A DNA stretch of 20,340 nt, taken from assembly GCA_947384055.1 (NCBI GenBank), contig CANDFO010000043.1, positions 1 through 20,340 on the forward strand, written 5' to 3'. Made by a program: the position numbers and the translations under genes. The notes under the pieces were generated by a model. The model was not told where the DNA came from. It saw nothing but the letters and a program-made list of their open reading frames with translations, and made no database searches. The stretch is from an uncultured Flavonifractor sp. GTDB taxonomy: Bacteria; Bacillota; Clostridia; Oscillospirales; Oscillospiraceae. How positions within the stretch are numbered: the first letter of the stretch is position 1; every line of letters starts with the position of its first letter. Shown here piece after piece: positions 7,059 to 15,177 of the stretch.

Positions 7059-7220
7059 TATAGTCGCCGCAGTTGAAAATGTGCAACATGCGCTTTTTCC
7101 TCCAGTGGGCCATTGGCCCACTGGAGCGTGCATTGCACACCAGCGGCATCTATGAAATCCAAAGCAGGGCCGCAGGGTTCAAAAGGAGCGATTTGCTCCT
7201 TTTGAACCGCTTTGACTATA
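7059..7220 (-). repeat. Complete 162-bp inverted-terminus, hairpin-rich repeat (MITE-like), copy 2
   Basis: The reverse complement matches the 1482-1635 repeat along its whole length, with about 8 extra bases (CCCTGCTT) after the first hairpin and scattered substitutions. In this copy the first hairpin is a perfect 14-bp stem, GGTTCAAAAGGAGC/GCTCCTTTTGAACC with a 5-base loop. Substitutions in the central palindrome keep pairing. It lies between the terminator of the methionine operon and the GGDEF-EAL-PAS promoter, in non-coding DNA. Confidence 0.8.
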
Positions 7221-7259
7221 ACGCTGTGGGAATTGAGTCTGTGGAACAGGAACACGCAA

Positions 7260-7297
7260 ATTGCCCATCGGCAGGAAAAATCCTGCCGATGGGCAAT
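7260..7297 (-). terminator. Terminator of the methionine operon
   Basis: A perfect 16-bp stem, ATTGCCCATCGGCAGG/CCTGCCGATGGGCAAT, with a 6-base loop, 75 bases after the stop codon of the homocysteine methyltransferase/MTHFR gene. The T tract after it on the minus strand is short (TTTGCG), so it may act as a weak terminator or an RNA 3'-end stabiliser. Confidence 0.65.
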
Positions 7298-7370
7298 CTC
7301 CCTGTCTGCATATCTATAGATTCGCCGCGCAATCACGGCACAGCGGCCGTAACCTTCCGGCCGCCGCGCT

Positions 7371-9164
7371 TTACGGCTGTCCGGGCAAAGACGAATCCAA
7401 ATGGCGCAACGTCTCCATCAGCCTGACCACCAGCTCCACCCGGCGGAAGGGCGTCATCAGGTAAAAACCGTCGGTATAGGGGGCAATCTCCCGGGCGATA
7501 CGGGCAGAGATGGCCACAGCCAAGGCCTCAGCCTCTTCCCGGTCTTTGTTCAGATAGAGAGCGGTTATCTCCTCACAGACGTGCATACCGGAGACCTCAT
7601 TGTTCAAAAAGCAGGCGTTGCGGTGGCTGACAATGGGAAAAATTCCCCCCAAAATTTTGCCTTTCAGCTCCCTGCGGGCCAGCTTCAGATTTTCCAGGGC
7701 CTGCCGGGAGTGGACCGGCTGGGTCAGGAAGCCGGATACCCCGCACTCCTCTTTCTCCCGGGCCAGCGCCAGCTGGCGGTCAAAATTCAGGGCGTTCAGG
7801 TTCAGCGCCCCGAATATCCGGAAAGGGGTGGACAGGGTCTCCCGATCCAGGCCGCTGACATAGCGGGCCAGCTTGCGGGAGTTGAAATTATAAACGCTCT
7901 TCACCATGTCCCGGTCCCCGGCCGGGATAGGGTCCCCTGTCACCAGAAGCACATTGTGAACCCCCTCCATGGACAGGCCCAGCAGCAGGGCCCGGGTCGC
8001 GTTCAGGTTCCGGTCCCGGCAGGTCAGATGGGGCAGGGGCTCCACCCCCAGTTCCCTGCGGATTTTGCAGGCCAGCAGACTGCTGTCCGCCCTGGGCCGG
8101 CCGATGGGACAGTCCGCGATGGTAACGGCGTGGGCTCCGGCGTCCCGCAGGGCCCTGACGCCCGCCATGAAAAAGCGGACATCGTCGTTGACCGGGGGGT
8201 CCAGCTCCACCGCAATTACCCGCTGCCCCCGCTCCAGCCTGTCCCAGAAGGGGTTGGAGGGCGCGGACAGAGCGGCGGAGACCGGGGCGTCCCCGGCAGC
8301 GGAGACGGCGGACACCTGAGGCGGAGCTCCGCTCAGCCGGGCGGTGAGGGCCGCGATGTGCTCCGGCGTGGTGCCGCAGCAGCCCCCCACAATAGAGGCC
8401 CCTGCCTGTACCATTTCCGCCATCTTCTCTCCGAAATACGCCGGCCTTCCCTGAAAAAAGGTGTGCCGCCCCGCCACGACCGGGTAGCCCGCATTGGGCA
8501 TCACCGACAGCCGCACCCCCTCCGGGCGCAGGCTTTTCACATAGGCCAGCAGGTGATGGGGACCGGAGACGCAGTTAAAGCCGGCCGCATCCACCCCCGC
8601 TGTTTCGGCGGCGGTCCGCAGGAGCTCCTCTCCCCGATATCCCTGGCTGGTGACGCCCCCGGCGTCCACCGCGAAAGAGACGATCAGGAAAGCCTCCGGG
8701 CAGCGCTCCCGCAGAAATCGGGCCAGGGCCTCAATTCCCCCGGCGGAGGAGAGGGTCTCCGCCAGGAAACAGGTGATGCCCTCCTCCAGAAACAGCCCGG
8801 CCTGGCGGCAGTAGAGCTCGCCGGGGTCCGGATATGCCTGGGGGACCGGTCCCAGGTCCCCAAAGACATAGGCCCCATAGGGCTCCGCCGCGTCCCGGGC
8901 CAGGCGGCAGGCGGCCCGGAGCAGCTCCTCCGGGTTCTCCCCTTGGGCCATTTGGGAGCTGAGGGAAAAGGTGTTGGTCTTAATGGCCTGACAGCCGGCA
9001 TTCAGGTAAGCCCGGTGAATGGCGGAAATCTCATCCGGGCAGTCCAGATTGGCCTGCTCGCACCCGCAGCGGCCGCGGCCGGGCCGGGCGGCGAAACAGG
9101 TGCCCATTGCCCCGTCAAAGACCAGCGGCCTGCCCTGGGCCAGATACTGGCGGACCCCTGTCAT
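7371..9164 (-). CDS. yitJ: Bifunctional homocysteine S-methyltransferase / methylenetetrahydrofolate reductase
   Basis: A 597-residue two-domain enzyme of the B. subtilis YitJ type. Residues 8-280 are a zinc-dependent homocysteine methyltransferase barrel (LVFDGAMGT near the start; zinc ligands Cys198 in GFNCVSGP and Cys262/Cys263 in GGCCGTTP). Residues 313-590 are an FAD-dependent MTHFR domain (VIAVELDPP, VLLVTGDPI, FRIFGALNLNALNFD, GFLTQPVHS) reducing 5,10-methylene-THF to 5-methyl-THF. The ATG at 9164 is chosen because GGGAGGTG precedes it and because it overlaps the metH stop as ATGA; the frame is open further upstream, inside metH, without support. Translational coupling to metH fits supply of methyl-THF to MetH. 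It is the last gene before the 7260-7297 terminator. Confidence 0.93.
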   Translation of the reverse strand: MTGVRQYLAQGRPLVFDGAMGTCFAARPGRGRCGCEQANLDCPDEISAIHRAYLNAGCQAIKTNTFSLSSQMAQGENPEELLRAACRLARDAAEPYGAYVFGDLGPVPQAYPDPGELYCRQAGLFLEEGITCFLAETLSSAGGIEALARFLRERCPEAFLIVSFAVDAGGVTSQGYRGEELLRTAAETAGVDAAGFNCVSGPHHLLAYVKSLRPEGVRLSVMPNAGYPVVAGRHTFFQGRPAYFGEKMAEMVQAGASIVGGCCGTTPEHIAALTARLSGAPPQVSAVSAAGDAPVSAALSAPSNPFWDRLERGQRVIAVELDPPVNDDVRFFMAGVRALRDAGAHAVTIADCPIGRPRADSSLLACKIRRELGVEPLPHLTCRDRNLNATRALLLGLSMEGVHNVLLVTGDPIPAGDRDMVKSVYNFNSRKLARYVSGLDRETLSTPFRIFGALNLNALNFDRQLALAREKEECGVSGFLTQPVHSRQALENLKLARRELKGKILGGIFPIVSHRNACFLNNEVSGMHVCEEITALYLNKDREEAEALAVAISARIAREIAPYTDGFYLMTPFRRVELVVRLMETLRHLDSSLPGQP

Positions 9165-11524
9165 GAGAACACCTCCCTGGCAATCTCCACCGGCCGGCGG
9201 GCGTCCCCGGCGTAGTAGTCGGCCCCCATCCGGGCGGCCCACTCCGGCGTAACCACCGCGCCCCCCACGAAAACCGCCGGGGGCTCCGGCAGGGCCCGGA
9301 GCTGCCGGATGGTCTCCGCCATGGCGGGCAGTGTGGTGGTCATCAGGGCGGACAGCCCCACCAGGCGGATATTTTCCTGTCGGACAGTCTCCACAATCCG
9401 CTCCGGCGGCACGTCCCGTCCCAGGTCCACCGCCCCATAGCCGTAGTTTTCCAACACAGTTTTGACAATATTTTTGCCGATATCATGGATGTCCCCCCGG
9501 ACGGTGGCGATAACAAAGCGGCCTTTTTTCACCGGCTCCGCCCCGCTCCGGGCAATGGCCGCCCGGACCTCCTCAAAGACCGCCTGAGCAGCCTGAGCCG
9601 CGCTGAGCAGCTGAGGCAGGAAGGCCCGGCCCGCCTCATAGTCCGCCCCTACGGCGTCCAAGGCGGGAATCAACCGCTCCTCCACCAGAGAGAGCCCGCC
9701 GCCGTGGGTCAGGGCCTCTCTGGTCAGGCGGGCGGCGTCGGCCCGCAGGCCCCGGATGACGGCCTCCTCCAGGGTCAGCTCCCCGCCGCCGGAGATTTCA
9801 CACGGCAGGCGGGCCGGGGCGGAGGCGAAGCGCTCCACATAAGCCCGGCATCCGGCGTCCTCACCGGAGAGCACCCGGAAGGCGGCCACAGCGTCCATCA
9901 GTTCTGTCTGTCCGGGATTCAAAATAGGCAGAGTCAGCCCCGCACCCAAGGCCTGCGTAAGAAAGCTCCGTGTCACCAGCGGGCGATTTGGCAGACCGAA
10001 GGAGATATTGGACACCCCCAGCACCGTCTGGAGCCCCAGCTCTTGGCGGACCCGCCGCACCGCCTCCAGAGTGGCCGCCGCCTGGTCCTGCTGGGCGGAG
10101 ACCGTCAGGGTGAGGCAGTCAATCCACACGTCCTCTCTGGGGATACCCAGGGCCAGGGCCGCCTCCAGAATCCGCCGGGCGATGCCCAGCCGCTCTTCCG
10201 CAGTCTTGGGGATACCCCGCTGGTCCAGGGTAAGTCCCACCACCGCCGCGCCGTACTTTTTCACAATTGGAAGGATTTTTCCCAGCACCGCCGGGTCCCC
10301 GTTGACGGAGTTCACCACCGCCTTGCCGCTGTATACCCGCAGGGCGGCCTCCAGCGCGGCGGGGTCGGAGGAATCCAGCTGCAGGGGAAGGGACACGGCG
10401 CTCTGGAGCTTTTTCACCACCAGGGGAAGCAGCGTCTTCTCCTCCACCCCGGGGTAGCCCACATTGACGTCCAGGATATCCGCTCCCGCGTCCTCCTGCT
10501 GGACGGCCAGGTCCAGCACATAGTCCAGATCCCCCTCCAGCAAAGCCTGCTGGAGGCGTTTTTTCCCGGTGGGGTTGATCCGCTCCCCGATTACCCGTAC
10601 GCCCGCCAGGGACAGGGGGTTCACGGGAGTGCAGACAAAGGCCTGGACCCGGCGGCGGCGGGGGACGGGGGCTTTCCCCGCCAGGGCCTCTCTAAGCCGC
10701 TGTATGTACGCCGGTGAGGTGCCGCAGCAGCCGCCGAATACCGTCACCCCCGCCTCCAGGCAGGGCGTCAGGGCGGAGACAAAGGCCTCTGGCGTCATGT
10801 GGTAATGTCCGTCCACCGGGTCGGGGAGGCCGGCGTTGGGCTTGGCGATCACCGGCAGGCCGGTGTTCTCGCACAGCTCTTTCAGCAACGGGGCCAGCAG
10901 GTCAGGCCCCAGGGAGCAGTTCAGCCCGATGGCGTCGGCTCCCAGGCCCTCCAGAGTATGGGCCATGGAGGGGATGGTGCAGCCGGTAAAGGTGCGCCCG
11001 CCGGCCTCAAAGGACATGGTGACGGAGACAGGCAGACCGGTATTTTCCTTGACCGCCAGCAGAGCGGCTTTGGCCTCATACAGGTCGGTCATGGTCTCAA
11101 TGGCTACCAGGTCGGCTCCGGCCCTGGCCCCCGCCAGGGCAACCTCACGGAACAGGGCATAGGCCTCCTCAAAGCTCAGCGTGCCCATAGGCTCCAGCAG
11201 CTCCCCCAGGGGGCCCATATCCAGGGCCACCCGGACGCCGGTGCCGGCGACGCTCCGCTTTGCCAGAGAGACCGCCGCCGTCACCACCTCCTCCACGCTG
11301 CGGCCGCACCGGGCCAGCTTTAACGCGTTGGCTCCGAAGGTATTGGCGCATACCACCTGGCTGCCCGCTGCGGCGTACTCCCGGTAGACGGCTTCCAGCA
11401 GTTCCGGCCGGGTAAAATTCAGCAGCTCCGGCTGCTGGCCGGGGGGGAGGCCCCGCTGCTGAAGCACCGTACCCATAGCGCCGTCCAGCAGGACGATGCC
11501 CTTTCCAAACAATTCAGACCCCAC
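9161..11524 (-). CDS. metH: Cobalamin-dependent methionine synthase lacking the activation domain
   Basis: A 787-residue three-module MetH. Residues 8-285 form the homocysteine barrel with zinc ligands Cys203 (LNCSLGP) and Cys266/Cys267 (FGGCCGTSP). Residues 305-565 are the pterin-binding methyl-THF domain (VIGERINPTGKKRL, DVNVGYPG, LDSSDPAALEAAL, GVSNISFGLPNR). Residues 590-665 are the cobalamin cap, and 667-787 the Rossmann cobalamin domain with the cobalt-ligand motif GDIHDIGKN (His680). The protein stops where E. coli MetH continues into its AdoMet-binding reactivation domain; that function is encoded separately just upstream at 11514-12173. The start is GTG at 11524, with GGGGGA 7 bases before it, overlapping the previous gene by 11 bases. 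It transfers the methyl group from methyl-THF to homocysteine in the cytoplasm. Confidence 0.94.
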   Translation of the reverse strand: MGSELFGKGIVLLDGAMGTVLQQRGLPPGQQPELLNFTRPELLEAVYREYAAAGSQVVCANTFGANALKLARCGRSVEEVVTAAVSLAKRSVAGTGVRVALDMGPLGELLEPMGTLSFEEAYALFREVALAGARAGADLVAIETMTDLYEAKAALLAVKENTGLPVSVTMSFEAGGRTFTGCTIPSMAHTLEGLGADAIGLNCSLGPDLLAPLLKELCENTGLPVIAKPNAGLPDPVDGHYHMTPEAFVSALTPCLEAGVTVFGGCCGTSPAYIQRLREALAGKAPVPRRRRVQAFVCTPVNPLSLAGVRVIGERINPTGKKRLQQALLEGDLDYVLDLAVQQEDAGADILDVNVGYPGVEEKTLLPLVVKKLQSAVSLPLQLDSSDPAALEAALRVYSGKAVVNSVNGDPAVLGKILPIVKKYGAAVVGLTLDQRGIPKTAEERLGIARRILEAALALGIPREDVWIDCLTLTVSAQQDQAAATLEAVRRVRQELGLQTVLGVSNISFGLPNRPLVTRSFLTQALGAGLTLPILNPGQTELMDAVAAFRVLSGEDAGCRAYVERFASAPARLPCEISGGGELTLEEAVIRGLRADAARLTREALTHGGGLSLVEERLIPALDAVGADYEAGRAFLPQLLSAAQAAQAVFEEVRAAIARSGAEPVKKGRFVIATVRGDIHDIGKNIVKTVLENYGYGAVDLGRDVPPERIVETVRQENIRLVGLSALMTTTLPAMAETIRQLRALPEPPAVFVGGAVVTPEWAARMGADYYAGDARRPVEIAREVFS

Positions 11525-12173
11525 AGGTCTTTCCCCCTTTGCGAAGTGTACAGGTTTCTTTCAGCGCGCAGCAGGCGCAGCCCCGGACCCGGGCCGCCTG
11601 GGGCCGGTCTGCCAATCCCAGTATGGCCGTTACCGACTTGTCCGGGTTGAGCAGCAGGCTGTCCGTCACATGGACGCCCAGCCGCCGGGCGGTGTCCAGC
11701 GCCCCGCAGATGGGCCGCTGAAGCGCCAGCGGCAGGTCCCCGTAGCCGGGGCTGAAGCGGTCGGTGAAGTAGCGGCCCGGAAACAAGGCGGACAGCGCCT
11801 CCTGGGCGGCGTCACAGCCCGCCTCTACCAGAGCGCTGCCGCAGGCGTCCAGAATGACCGCCCGCGCCATGTCCCGGGCCTGCCAAGCCCGGAGCATAGC
11901 CCCGAATTCCGCCCCCAGGGTGCAGCAGAGCAGCGCCGCTCCGCGGCAGCCGGACAGCATGGTCCTTGCGGTCTGGCCGGGCAGGACCAGCGCCGCCTCC
12001 GGAAGGAAAAAGCCATCCGGCCCGGACTCCAGGGTATACAGGCGGTACACATACCGGGGCGTCACCCTGCCGGAGAGTGTCCGTGCGATCTCCTCCGCCT
12101 GCCTCCGGAGCATCTCCGGCGCGCCGCGGCCCGCCCCCAGATAGCGCAGAATCTCCGCCACGTTTATGTTCAT
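11514..12173 (-). CDS. Stand-alone MetH (B12-dependent methionine synthase) activation-domain protein
   Basis: A 219-residue protein. The region 80-180 carries the signature of the MetH activation fold, above all RFSPGYGDLPLALQ (139-152), the counterpart of the AdoMet-binding segment of E. coli MetH, and later HVTDSLLLNPDKSVTAILGL. The C-terminus is Cys-rich (Cys199, 201, 202, 208, 217), perhaps a metal or Fe-S site. In E. coli this domain binds AdoMet for reductive methylation of inactive cob(II)alamin; here it is a separate polypeptide, encoded immediately before and overlapping metH, which lacks the domain. That neighbour supports the assignment. The ATG at 12173 has GAAGGAGG 8 bases upstream. 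The electron donor is not evident in the operon; the rubredoxin 11 kb away is not linked to it. Confidence 0.88.
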   Translation of the reverse strand: MNINVAEILRYLGAGRGAPEMLRRQAEEIARTLSGRVTPRYVYRLYTLESGPDGFFLPEAALVLPGQTARTMLSGCRGAALLCCTLGAEFGAMLRAWQARDMARAVILDACGSALVEAGCDAAQEALSALFPGRYFTDRFSPGYGDLPLALQRPICGALDTARRLGVHVTDSLLLNPDKSVTAILGLADRPQAARVRGCACCALKETCTLRKGGKTCGV

Positions 12174-12212
12174 CTGTCGGCCTCCTTCGGCCCGGAATTT
12201 TTCCTCAAAAGC

Positions 12213-13082
12213 TCAGAGCAGCGCTGCCTTTTCCTTGATAAACTGCTTGAGCCAGGGACCGGTGGCCGGGTGGTCCAGGGCAAAGTCTATGGTGGCCTCC
12301 AGGAAGCCGTTGAGGTTTCCCGTGTCGTACCTGCGGCCCTCGAAATCCACCGCCACCATGTGGCTGCGCCGGCTCAGCTCCCGCAGACCGTCGGTCAGCT
12401 GAATCTCCCCGCCGTAGCCCGGCTGCATGCGCTCCAGAATGTCAAAAATATCCGGTGTCAGCACATAGCGGCCCAGTATGGCATAGTTGGAGAAGATCTG
12501 CTCCGGGCTGGGCTTCTCGTTCATGTCGGAAACCGTAAAAATCCGCTCCTCCAGCGGCTCCACTTTGACGGAGGAGTACCGGGAGATGGCCTCAGTGGGA
12601 ACCTTCTGCACTCCCACCGCCGAAGCACCGTACTTCTCCGCCGCCTCCACCAGCTGAAGGGTTACAGGCTTCTCCGCCCGCATAATGTCGTCTCCCAGCA
12701 GCACCGCGAAGGGCTCGTCTCCCACAAATCGCCGGGCCCTGCCGATGGCGTGGCCCAGGCCCCGGGTCTCCTTCTGGCGCACATAGAAGATATTGGCCAG
12801 GTCCGCCGCCTGACGGACCTCGGAGAGTTCCTTGTCCTTTCCCGCCTGATTCAGCCGGGTCTCCAGCTCCGGATAGTAATCAAAGTAGTCGTCCATCGCC
12901 GACTTTGCCCGGTTGGTGACAATAAGAATGTCCTCAATTCCCGAGGCCACCGCCTCTTCAATGATGTACTGAATGACCGGCTTGTCCACCATGGGCAGCA
13001 TCTCTTTGGGGACGGTTTTGGTGGCGGGGAGCATCCGGGTACCCAGCCCCGCCGCGGGAATTACGGCCTTGCGGACCTTCAT
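12213..13082 (-). CDS. galU: UTP-glucose-1-phosphate uridylyltransferase
   Basis: A 289-residue enzyme of standard GalU length. It starts MKVRKAVIPAAGLGTRMLPA with the nucleotide-binding GxGTRxLPxTK loop, followed by VPKEMLPMVDKPVIQYIIEEAVASGI, the nucleotidyltransferase core, and later ETRGLGHAIGRARRFVGDEPFAVLLGDDI and GGEIQLTDGLREL. It makes UDP-glucose from UTP and glucose-1-phosphate, feeding envelope polysaccharides, glycolipids and galactose use. The ATG at 13082 is preceded by AGAGGAGG. It lies 79 bases after queT and 39 bases before the activation-protein gene, all on one strand, so it may share their transcript although its function is unrelated to methionine synthesis. No promoter or terminator is evident in either gap. 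Confidence 0.95.
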   Translation of the reverse strand: MKVRKAVIPAAGLGTRMLPATKTVPKEMLPMVDKPVIQYIIEEAVASGIEDILIVTNRAKSAMDDYFDYYPELETRLNQAGKDKELSEVRQAADLANIFYVRQKETRGLGHAIGRARRFVGDEPFAVLLGDDIMRAEKPVTLQLVEAAEKYGASAVGVQKVPTEAISRYSSVKVEPLEERIFTVSDMNEKPSPEQIFSNYAILGRYVLTPDIFDILERMQPGYGGEIQLTDGLRELSRRSHMVAVDFEGRRYDTGNLNGFLEATIDFALDHPATGPWLKQFIKEKAALL

Positions 13083-13161
13083 GGAAAATACCTCCTCTGT
13101 TTTTATGCGGGCCGTTCCATATCTCAGCGCACACGGGGGAGACGCGGAACAGGCTCGGAAA

Positions 13162-13674
13162 TCATGCCAGCCGTTCCGGGGCGATCAGGCGCTTGAAATA
13201 GGGGACTTTCGGCAGCACCGCCAGCAGCACGCCCCCCAGCACACAGCAGGCGCACACCTCGCCCAGAGCCACGCCCAACCCGGCAACGGCGAACATAGGC
13301 CAGAAATTGGGACCGAACCCCGCCTCGTACCAGGCCAGCATTCCGCCCACAATTACGCCGTTGCACAGCACCGGCGGCAGGGGCGCCAGCCATTTATACC
13401 GGCACTTCATGGTCAGAAAAGCGGCCAGGCCCGTAGCGGCGGTGCCGCAGACCACATCTACCAGTCCGTAGGGGGAGAGCAGATTGGCCGCCAGGCACCC
13501 GATCAGCAGGCCGGGGGCCGCCTGCGGGAACAGGAAAGGCAGAACTGTCAGCGCCTCGGCCACCCTCAGCTGGGCATATCCGTAAGAGGGGCCGGGGAGC
13601 AGCAGGGTGAGGGCGGCGTAAGCTGCGGCGATCAGAGCGGCCAGGGTCAGGTCTTTCGTGGTGAATTTTCGCAT
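13162..13674 (-). CDS. queT: QueT-family transporter (queuosine precursor uptake)
   Basis: A 170-residue very hydrophobic membrane protein with about 5-6 helices. MRKFTTKDLTLAALIAAAYAAL followed by YGYAQLRVAEALTVLPFLFP is the hallmark of the QueT/DUF988 family, an ECF-type substrate-binding subunit for queuosine precursors such as preQ1 that works with the shared ECF module encoded elsewhere. The ATG at 13674 is preferred over an upstream in-frame ATG at 13731 because GGGAGGAA lies about 8 bases before it and the family begins here. First gene of the leftward group queT-galU-methionine module. Its 5' region holds a terminator-like hairpin (13799-13826), a sign of possible attenuation. Family assignment is good; the transported molecule is by family knowledge. 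Confidence 0.88.
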   Translation of the reverse strand: MRKFTTKDLTLAALIAAAYAALTLLLPGPSYGYAQLRVAEALTVLPFLFPQAAPGLLIGCLAANLLSPYGLVDVVCGTAATGLAAFLTMKCRYKWLAPLPPVLCNGVIVGGMLAWYEAGFGPNFWPMFAVAGLGVALGEVCACCVLGGVLLAVLPKVPYFKRLIAPERLA

Positions 13675-14007
13675 TGTGTGGTTCCTCCCATTTTTGTATT
13701 TAGAGAACGGCGGGACACGCCGAACGAACACGGCCGGACAGGGCCGCGCTTGGACCGGGTGTGGGGACCGGTCAGTGGTATTCTACCACGCTTTTGGGAA
13801 AAAAGCCAGCGGCACATTGCCGCGGCAATATCGTTATCGCCGCAGGAGTAACTTTCATCATGCAGCGGTCCTCCAAAACAGGAACCTGTATTCATAACCG
13901 GGGAATGCCGGCAGGCGGACGCCCGCCAGGGACCACAACAAAGTCATCCGAAAATCCTGCCCAAAGCAAATACAACCTTCTAACCATTTGAAATATGGGG
14001 CTTGCAA
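13675..14007 (-). promoter_or_regulatory. 5' region of queT: possible structured leader, no supported long gene
   Basis: About 330 bases between the hisC terminator and queT. Read on the minus strand it holds a GGCGG/CCGCC hairpin, a possible 29-codon ORF (13772-13861, M-M-K-V-T-P...), a terminator-like hairpin, TAGAAT as a possible -10 for a shorter transcript, and a GACCGG/CCGGTC stem near 13770. queT genes are often controlled by preQ1 riboswitches, but I could not match a known preQ1 class consensus by eye. Longer open frames here have no family features. Confidence 0.35.
13799..13826 (-). terminator. Terminator-like hairpin upstream of queT
   Basis: On the minus strand GCCGCGGCA, loop ATG, TGCCGCTGGC, then TTTTTT: a 9-bp stem with a single bulged T and a clean six-T tract. 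It is about 125 bases before the queT start and 180 bases after the hisC terminator. It could be an attenuator in a queT leader or a second terminator for transcription from the right. Confidence 0.55.
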
Positions 14008-14047
14008 AAAAATTTCCCGGGCTTTTACGCAAGCCCAGGAAATTTTT
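14008..14047. terminator. Terminator after hisC (T tracts on both strands)
   Basis: AAAAATTTCC, mismatch, GGGCTT, 6-base loop, AAGCCC, mismatch, GGAAATTTTT: a 16-bp stem with a T run on either strand (TTTTT on plus, TTTTTTT on minus). It lies 69 bases after the hisC stop codon and is the best terminator in the window. Confidence 0.85.
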
Positions 14048-14115
14048 GTCTTGACGATTTTCAGATTTTCGCGGCATGCCCCCAAAGGGGCGCCTTTTTC
14101 CCGCGGTCCCCCTGC

Positions 14116-15177
14116 TTAGTCGTTTCCCGTCAACTCCGTCAGAGCGCGGTACAGCGCCTCCATCTCTCCGCCGGTGCCTACCGTCACCCGCAGATAATTC
14201 CGGATGCGGGGTCTGTCCCACCAGCGGACCAGAATTCCCCGGGCACGCAGGCCGTCCAGCAGCTCCTTTGCGGGGACCGCCGGATGGCTCATAAACAGGA
14301 AATTGGCGGAGGACTCGCACACCTGAAAGCCCAGCTCCCGGAACCGGGGCGCAAACTGCTCCCGCACGGCAATGACCTTCTGCCTGGTCTCCCGGAAATA
14401 CGCCCGGTCCTGGAGGGCCGCCAGCGCCCCCGCCTGGGCCAGGCGGTCCAGAGGATAGGAGTTAAAAGAGTCCCTGACACAGCGCAGGGCCGCGATCAGG
14501 TTCGGGTGTCCCAGGGCGAAGCCCACCCGCAGGCCCGCCAGCGAGCGGGACTTGGACAGGGTCTGCACCACCAGCAGGTTGGGGCAGCGGTTGAGCAGCT
14601 CCACCGCGGAGCGGGCCCCAAAGTCTACATATGCCTCGTCAATCACTACCACAGCGCCGGGATTTCCCTCCGCCAGCGCCCGGATGTCCTCCAGCGGAAG
14701 GGCCAGCCCCGTGGGGGCGTTGGGGTTGGGGAGAACCACGCCTCCGCTGCTGCCCAAAAATGCCTCCACTGGCACCCGGAACCCCTCATCCAGCGGAACC
14801 TCCCGGGCATCCAGGCCGTACATTCTGGCGAAAACCGGGTAAAAGCTGTAGGTCACGTCGGGAAACAGAATGGTCCGCTCCGGGTCAAAAAACGCCTGGA
14901 AGCACAGGGCCAGCACCTCATCGGAGCCGTTGCCCGCAAAAATTTGTTCCGGCCGCAGGCCGTACAGCTCCGCCAGGGCCCCCCGCAGGGCGGAGGCCTC
15001 CGGGTCCGGATAGAGGCGCAGCTGCTCTCCGGCGGCTTGAACGGCCTCCATCACCTTGGGGGAGGGTGGATAGGGGTTCTCATTGGTGTTGAGCTTGATC
15101 CAGCTCTGTCCTTGGGGCTGTTCGCCCGGCGTATAGGGAACCATGTCCCGGATGCGCCGGCTCCAAAGTGTTTTCAT
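14116..15177 (-). CDS. hisC: Histidinol-phosphate aminotransferase
   Basis: A 353-residue PLP-dependent class I/II aminotransferase of HisC length. Visible features: IKLNTNENPYPPSP near the N-terminus (substrate site), GNGSDEVL (82-89), NPNAPTG (151-157), DEAYVDF (180-186), and the PLP lysine in TLSKSRSLAGLRVG (Lys209). It converts imidazole acetol phosphate and glutamate to histidinol phosphate in histidine synthesis; in organisms without other aromatic transaminases HisC may also act on aromatic substrates. No other his gene is here, so it is an orphan copy. The ATG at 15177 overlaps the DUF951 stop by 4 bases (ATGA), implying coupled translation. A strong terminator follows at 14008-14047. 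Confidence 0.92.
   Translation of the reverse strand: MKTLWSRRIRDMVPYTPGEQPQGQSWIKLNTNENPYPPSPKVMEAVQAAGEQLRLYPDPEASALRGALAELYGLRPEQIFAGNGSDEVLALCFQAFFDPERTILFPDVTYSFYPVFARMYGLDAREVPLDEGFRVPVEAFLGSSGGVVLPNPNAPTGLALPLEDIRALAEGNPGAVVVIDEAYVDFGARSAVELLNRCPNLLVVQTLSKSRSLAGLRVGFALGHPNLIAALRCVRDSFNSYPLDRLAQAGALAALQDRAYFRETRQKVIAVREQFAPRFRELGFQVCESSANFLFMSHPAVPAKELLDGLRARGILVRWWDRPRIRNYLRVTVGTGGEMEALYRALTELTGND

Noticed and set aside
12174..13161. Riboswitch (SAM, cobalamin or T-box) for the methionine genes
   Set aside because: The gaps before the activation-protein gene (39 bases) and before galU (79 bases) are too short for these elements, and no such leader is recognisable upstream of queT.
7401..13196. 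Long plus-strand open frames opposite the methionine genes and galU (7401-9215, 9485-10717, 11496-13196)
   Set aside because: Antisense to well-identified enzymes; composition is Gly/Gln/Arg/His-rich and repetitive in the way antisense frames of GC-rich genes are. No homology signal seen.
13858..14085. 75-codon minus-strand frame between hisC and queT
   Set aside because: It runs through the hisC terminator hairpin and has no family features. Only the 29-codon frame at 13772-13861 has a convincing ribosome binding site, and that is reported as a finding rather than a gene.
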